A DNA stretch of 56,481 nucleotides, from positions 191,063 through 247,543 of the forward strand of contig NW_019775682.1 of the NCBI RefSeq assembly GCF_001039355.2, in the 5' to 3' direction. The DNA is from Lingula anatina (taxonomy: Eukaryota; Brachiopoda; Lingulata; Lingulida; Lingulidae). The notes under the pieces were generated by a model. It saw nothing but the letters and a program-made list of their open reading frames with translations. It had not been told where the DNA came from and ran no database searches. The translations under genes were made by a program, and so were the position numbers. Shown here one piece after another: positions 50,156 to 56,481 of the stretch; the stretch's first letter is position 1; each line of letters starts with the position of its first letter.

Positions 50156-50323
50156 CAGGGGCGGATTCAGAGGTATCTACTGACAGTCTTCCAAATTATC
50201 TTTGTTGATTCATCCTCCAATTTTGACCGTCTTCCAACAGAAAAAACTAGATACCCATCAATGTAAACTTGAAAAATTGACCATCTTCCGGAAGACCCAG
50301 AAGACGGCCTAAATCTGCCTCTG
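50156..50323. mobile_element. MITE of the CAGGGGCGGAT family, copy 1
   Basis: Ends CAGGGGCGGATT and AAATCTGCCTCTG, flanked by ATAAA on both sides. The interior (TCTTCCAAATTATCTTTGTT, TAGATACCC.TCAATGTAAAC) matches copy 2 closely. Confidence 0.75.
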
Positions 50324-50806
50324 ATAAAATACCACTGATGATGTAAGGGAACAGCTGGAACACTTTTGTCATTTGTTATGGGTTGGGTGTGAAAGTCGGT
50401 GGAGCAAAGTGAAGTAAAAACTGGAAATGTACGCTGGTGTTAATGACTTCCTATCCAAAATTTTTCAGCCAACTCTATCTTCTCCGAAAAATTAAGTAAT
50501 TAAGAATGCCATGTATTCCCGTACATAATACAGTATGTTCTTGTACATCTCAGATGTCAGACATTTACATCAGGTACTTTATTTGACTGATTTTATCATT
50601 CTATTATGTTTGAATTTTGAAAGATAAGTATCTTTGGAGAGTATAAAGACGAAGAAAAATGGGATATTTTTATATGCAAATAGTATACTCTTCAGTAATA
50701 GGCCATTTTGTTGATAATAAAAATCTAAAAGAAGATTATGTATGAAAAAAGATACTTGTTGTCTTAAAATGCATCTTAGCAAACAAAGAGTAAACAGTCC
50801 CAAACT

Positions 50807-50967
50807 CAGGGGCGGATCCAAATTTATTTTCTGAAAGTCTTCCAAATTATCTTTGTTGATCCATCCTCCATTTTCTGACTGTCTTCCGACAGAAAAAATT
50901 AGATACCCGTCAATGTAAACTTGAAAATCTGACCGAAGACCCAGAAGATGCCCTAAATCCGCCCCTG
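50807..50967. mobile_element. MITE of the CAGGGGCGGAT family, copy 2
   Basis: Ends CAGGGGCGGATCC and AAATCCGCCCCTG, nearly perfect inverted copies. AAACT occurs exactly outside both ends, a 5-bp target duplication of the same size as copy 1. Confidence 0.8.
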
Positions 50968-51339
50968 AAACTCACTATTATATATGGCACCTTACAAATC
51001 CAGCATGCAGGCCTCAATAGCCAGGACAGTAGCACACCTGGTGGCACCCAGATGAACTACAAGTCCTTTTTAACCTGCTTTTCTAATACCTAATAGCAAA
51101 TCAGATATCTTCTTGCAAACAACAACTTGAAATTTAAAACACAGCCAACTTCTCACACACGCACACGCACACACAGTAAATATGAGCAAAATAATAAAAT
51201 TAAAAATAATATAATTAATTATAAATTTCTGAGGTCCACTGCTGTGCTTAGTACATAAGCAGATTTTGACCTGAAAGTTAAAATTATAAAATAGATGTGT
51301 ACAGCAGCTCCAACGGCATGTATTAATACCTTGGGACAT

Positions 51340-51512
51340 CTCGATAGTCCAAAGATTCAGTGATCCGAAGGTTCATTGGTCCAAAACATTGTAACATTTT
51401 CATCAGTTTTAATATCAAGGGTTCGTTGGTCTGAAGGTTCTATAGTGAACATTTGCCATTTTGGACCAATGAACCGTCAAACTATTGAACCTTTGAACTA
51501 TTGCTATTACCT
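51340..51512. repeat. Imperfect inverted repeat built on GGTTCATTGGTCC
   Basis: GGTTCATTGGTCCAAAA at about 51371 is inverted as TTTTGGACCAATGAACC at about 51452. AGTCCAAAGATTCAG-type words flank. Probably a small palindromic element. Confidence 0.5.
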
Positions 51513-52231
51513 CCACCATTTTTCATTACTGTTGGTTTGTTTGTTTGTTTGTCTATTAGCAGCTTTATGCAAAAAGTAATAAAGGGATTTTGGTGAAATT
51601 AACAGGATAGGTCATAAATGTGCCAAGGAAGAAATGATAAGATTTTGGTGATGATCCTTAGATTAATCAATGGTTAAGTGTGAATTAATTAAATAATTAA
51701 TGGTTAGGTAATTAATTGATTGATTGATGAATTAAGGGGGGACAGTGCCCAAACAGGGCTAAAAATCACATTTTATAGACAAAATCACCAGTAAGTCTTT
51801 TAAAAAATCCCTGAACCCCATTTAGAGTACTTTGTTCATTTGTTATAATACCATCAAAAGCATGTTTATAGCTGTCCAGGTGCCTGAGAAAATCAGGGAA
51901 CCAAAATGATGTTTTTGCCCCAAAAATCCTAATATTACATCACACGATGAACTTGGAGCTATGTTTCAAGCATAATTGGATATTTTGAAGATACACAATG
52001 AATGCAACAGGAATAAAAAATTAAAAACCTTTAATTTAAGATAAAATCTCCAACCTGCAGTCCACAATTAAACATTAATGGTTAAAGTGATTAATTGATT
52101 GATTAATTGCTTATTTTAGTTGTCTTTTTCCTGGCAGAGGTCTGTGCTCTCTGAGTGCTCTTGTTAGTGTTTAAAACTATATACATACATTATACATTTA
52201 ATGATACATTATTAGCAGCCTTTGGATTTGC

Positions 52232-52334
<103 letters not shown>

Positions 52335-52351
52335 TGAACAAGGTTAAACTG

Positions 52352-52885
52352 TTCTCTCCATTATAATTTACATAAGTCCCTACAGCTGTTTCGGCCCGGA
52401 AGCCTTGTCAGGGGCGCAAACAGAACAAAATACAAAAAAAAAGACTGATTAAAAATGGTCAATGTGAAACGTCGCTCAAAATATACGTTAGCGCTACATC
52501 GCGCGTACAGGTAACAAAGGAATGCGGTTACGTTACATAATAAAAGAATGTGATTATATAAGTAACTTTTCAAAATTAGTGCATATAATCAATGTTTTTC
52601 AGCAACTATTTTCTGGAGTGTCGGCATTTACTGACGAGTTCATTTTTAGAGTTCAGCGTTTTCCGTCTTTCCGCAGTAATGATGTAAAACTTTTCCCACA
52701 GGCAGAGCTGACACCATTTGGTTATGTTTGAATATGGTCGTGCTTTCCTTAGTATTGACCACTTCAGTCCATAGTTGATTTTTTGTCCTTAAAAGGCCAA
52801 ATATAGTTGCTCAGTGAGGTATGATGTCGTTTGGATAAGCAGCCAAAACAGCTGTAGGGACTTATATAAATTATAATGGAGAGAA
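52352..52885. mobile_element. Inverted-repeat element with hammerhead-like motif
   Basis: About 39-bp arms at 52352-52391 and 52847-52885 are inverted copies (CTCTCCATTATAATTTACAT and AAATTATAATGGAGAG), with one or two mismatches. Next to the left arm the minus strand reads CTGACAAGGCTTCCGGGCC followed by GAAAC. This has the layout of a hammerhead core, but a base that is G in active ribozymes is A here. Penelope-like elements often carry such ribozymes. No ORF with similarity is present. Confidence 0.5.
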
Positions 52886-53266
52886 ACTTGTGCGTTTTTT
52901 GTCTTTCTATACTAGCTCCCCATGGTCCGTCACCATGGGTAGAGCACTTTTCCATAGTGTATCAACTATATTCTCTGTGATATATATTATATACGTTGCA
53001 AATCCAAAGGCTGCTAATAATGTATCATTGTACCATACAAATCTGGTTGCCAATCAGATTCATCCCTTACCGTAAAGCCATAACAACTGTAGCAGTCTAA
53101 ATATGATCAATAAAATGAGACTTTCAAGACTGTTTACTCTACTGCTAGAACATTGCTTTGCCTGCAGTAACATATATCATTTGCTAACAAATACTTATGT
53201 TCGTGGTTTAAATTTTTCTCTCAGAAATCGTAGCTTATTAGATCATTCTGAAAAATACACACATAT

Positions 53267-53268
53267 AT

Positions 53269-53302
<34 letters not shown>
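53267..53302. repeat. (AAAT)n microsatellite
   Basis: Tetranucleotide run in the probable receptor 5' intron. Confidence 0.9.
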
Positions 53303-53304
<2 letters not shown>

Positions 53305-54718
53305 GTAAATATGGATTCAAATATTTTGAAAAGATAAATGCATAAAATGACTCAAAATATGGGGTTCCATTGGACTGCCAACCTTGGACAGGTGACTACC
53401 TTATGTGCTAGTCTACTGCTAATAACATCTCATGAAAAATACATGTAAGCAAGACCTGTAGCCAGATTTTTTTTTTTTAAGACAGGGTCACAAAGAGGGT
53501 AGACTGTAGGGCCTACACATACCATAATATGACAGTGGTGAAAATTCACATTTTAGTCTTTTTCTGGCTGTGAGAACTGTACGAGATAAATGCATTCATT
53601 AAAATAATTTGATTTTGGAGATTAGTATTATTTCTTTGAGTTAAAACAATGGCTTCACTCCTTATCTATATACTCTGTGTAATTGTCATGCCTACCAATG
53701 TTACTGGTTAATACTGCTTCTTGTGACAATTAAATTAAATCCAACTAAAATTATTTCAGTAGTGGTTCAATGTACCAGTCCATGGAATAAATATATAATT
53801 AACAAAACAATTGGTGCATTACCATGGAATTTAATTGCGTAGCTCGTTTCTAGGCCTATCAGCTAAAGGAAATAAATTACCGTTACCTGGAACACGGAGA
53901 TGCCAACCTCCAGAAAACTAAAATCTGGAGAGATTCTAAATAAAAATTTTGCTCAAATTTGCCCAAAATGAATCAGGAGACAATTACTAAAAAGATCACC
54001 CCACTATTCTGGGGTAGCCTATTTGAGACAGGACGCTTTTATCAGGGAGATTTGGTTACTCGTACGGGAGACTCCCGGATTATCCGGGAGAGAGTTGACA
54101 TGTATAGGAACATCAATAATATTTACACGCTGACAAGCGACATTTTACTGCCTGGTTAACAATTACATTTGCCTTAAAGTGCCGCAGGCTGACACGAGTG
54201 TAGCGTGACGAAACTGTCCCGTGTTCAAACAGTTCAGTCTTATCTCTAGTTGTTCACTGTAGTATAACAGAAGAAATAAAGATTGTTTTAAGGAATAAAT
54301 ATTTTGTTTATACTATCAACATGTTTTGTTCTTGTTCACGTACAAGATATTTTTAAAATGCTGATGAAAAGTATGTTTAATTAAATTTTACAAAAGAATT
54401 GTAAAAATCAACGTAATTTTTCAAGGCGTCAAGACTGTAAGAACTCCTGTTAATTTAAATAAAACATGAATCCTGTTAAATCCGCAATGGTCACTATTTC
54501 TGATTTTTTAAAAAATCAAACCCATACCTTAGAAATGCGATAAAAAGAGCCGACAAACATATCCACAGATTTGTTAACGACGATCTCAGGCAACAAGGCA
54601 ATCCAAGTACGTGACGAAGAGACCTTCACTCTCAGACACATGCTCTGACAATGTGATATCGGCGCACTGCACTTCAAGATCGAGAAATGATCGAGAGTAT
54701 TGGTTCTGCATTACTCAC

Positions 54719-54960
54719 CTTTATGAAGTTTCCACCCTCGATCTCTAGGAACTGTCTTTCGGAGAATATAGTCCGTTTGTTCTGATTTCATTTGTAGTAC
54801 TGATTCACTAGTTTCAGTGCGGCAAGTTATACACGACCCTGACCTACTGATGATATGACCTTTAACCCCGCACGAGCACGAGAGCTGATCCACGTGAGCC
54901 GTGTGACAGCCGTTTCTCCGTTAATAATCAGTGCATCGTTTTCTCCAAGACACATGCGAA
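54719..54960 (-). other. Probable non-coding first exon and promoter side of the receptor gene
   Basis: A strong donor (AAAG/GTGAGT) is read on the minus strand at plus 54718. The sequence above it is richer in CG than its surroundings. It could splice to the acceptor at 49168, giving a 5.5-kb first intron. The 60-codon ORF here (54711-54893) would be cut off by the TAG before the receptor ATG, so the exon is taken as 5' UTR. The upper boundary is a guess. Confidence 0.4.
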
Positions 54961-56481
54961 CAGCAATTAAGTGAAAACCTTTGGATTTTCGTCGTAAATA
55001 TAAGCATACATGTAGACCTATAAACTACATCAATATACCAGAACTGTTCACCTTTGATAAAATACAATAAAAAATTGCTGGAATGTTCAGGATTTTTTTC
55101 CTAATGAAAGGACCTGTTGTATGCCTTAATAGAAAACCAGTCTTACGTTAATCTGGGCGATTGTGGACCTATTGGTTTTAGTAATTATGTTTGATACATC
55201 CCTAATAATAATAATAATAAAACAAATAAACTACTATTAAAACCAATACTAGCGTCTTTCTTCGAGATGGAAAAGGGCTACATGTGTATTTTAATGAGGA
55301 CTTTAGACTATTTAGTGATTACATGATTCCACCTGTTCTTGGTCAGGATAAACGGAATTAAGATTATGAATTACGTTCAGACTTTTGATCTTAAAAAAGA
55401 GAATTGAAGGGAGGACAGGGAGATATGCCGACGACCATAAAATGCCATATGATAAAAAAGTGTCCAGTGCACAAATAATTTTTCTATTAATTTAAGAAAA
55501 AAATTATCATCAGAGATCCCAGCTATCATGCTCCGTGTGATGCATAGATAAGATACAATTTCGACACGACATAAAAAGAAATTTGAGTATTCAGGCAATC
55601 ATAATCTAGCTGCTTATATAAAACCTAGCTGCTTGTCTCTGATAAAAATAATTTATGGGTTCTCAAATGGACCTTTTTGATAGAAAAAGGAAAAGAGAAG
55701 ATAAAGGATACCAAAGTACAATCCCATCTCCTTCATTAGATCTGAAAGCCAAATAATGATCAGCTATAGTGTACGACCTCTGCATTCTACGGTGGTGAGA
55801 CCACAGCCGCTGTGGAATCTCCTTCTCATTGTATTTACTTAAGTGAGCATTAGTTGACGTCAGTTTCCTTTAAAACTGGGATTTAAAGTGCTGTAGCTGA
55901 GACGCTAAAAACGCAATCACAACCGATCACTATGCTCTTCTAGCACACACAGCCACAGACTTGTAACAACTGGAGACACCTCGGTTTATTTGTGGGTATA
56001 ACGATACAGCGGCGGATCCAGGATTATTTGAAGGGGGGGGGGGCGCAGATGCAAAGCCACCCCCCCCCCCCCAACTTGGCGTGGGGTAAGGGGCCCGCTG
56101 AAGGGCCTGAAAAATTTTGGTATTTTGGAGGGCAAATCAACGGTGCCATTTGGTACGGTTTAGAACATTTAGTGCATTTATAACAAGAGGAACATGCCTC
56201 ATATTGTAAACCAATTTAAATTTTAAGTAGACTGCCTTGGATTTATCTTGAACGGGAGTTGACCAAGTTCTGGATGAAAAGATAAGACCAATTTTGGAGC
56301 TAAAGTAATTTGGTGGTAGCTCCTTTTTGCACGATTATTACTTCCGTAACCATCATTCTGCATTTTAGTATTTTAAATAGCTCCTTTTAATGCCACAGAA
56401 GAAAAACTGGCACTTTTCCTAAAAAGTTATAAAAATGCCAAGATTAACAAACATTCTTATTTGGGGGGGGGGGGGGGGGAG
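54961..56481. other. Intergenic DNA upstream of the receptor gene
   Basis: No gene is recognised. A dispersed repeat begins near 56010 (GCGGCGGATCCAGGATTATTTG then poly(G)), a common MITE-type start. Poly(C) lies at about 56060-56073, and the window ends in a poly(G) run at about 56463-56480. A short (AAT)n run lies at about 55204-55219. Confidence 0.5.

Overview
The window is nuclear DNA from an animal, most likely a marine invertebrate. It is AT-rich, and its three protein-coding genes are split by many GT-AG introns. Introns and intergenic DNA are full of microsatellites, tandem repeats, small inverted-repeat transposons and decayed retroelements. The species cannot be named from the sequence. 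The receptor's second zinc-finger region resembles protostome HR4 more than vertebrate GCNF, so a lophotrochozoan or another non-vertebrate bilaterian is my best guess.

Layout: (1) 938-5740, minus strand: a complete 8-exon gene for a 287-residue COG3618-type TIM-barrel amidohydrolase (sugar-lactonase family). (2) 5741-6913: a head-to-head intergenic region, probably a shared promoter. It holds a perfect DR0 nuclear-receptor element and a tiny upstream ORF. (3) 6914-27857, plus strand: a complete 24-exon SMG7 gene (1125 residues), a nonsense-mediated decay factor. Its fourth intron (5.8 kb) is a mosaic of tandem duplications and may contain a small opposite-strand gene for a secreted repeat protein. 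(4) 27858-43851: a 16-kb gap between convergent genes, with a decayed LINE fragment, a truncated Penelope-like element between 100-bp inverted repeats, and several MITEs. (5) 43852-49043, minus strand: the complete coding part (5 exons, 807 residues) of an NR6-family orphan nuclear receptor (GCNF/HR4 type). A probable non-coding first exon lies near 54.7 kb. (6) 54.9-56.5 kb: no gene recognised.

The exon models were built by hand from splice sites and reading phase. In all three genes every junction keeps phase and the total coding length is a multiple of three (864, 3378 and 2424 nt), which strongly supports them.

The genes do not form an obvious pathway. The most interesting link is that the SMG7 promoter carries a perfect AGGTCA direct repeat with zero spacing. 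That is the known preferred site of NR6/GCNF receptors, and such a receptor is encoded about 40 kb away.
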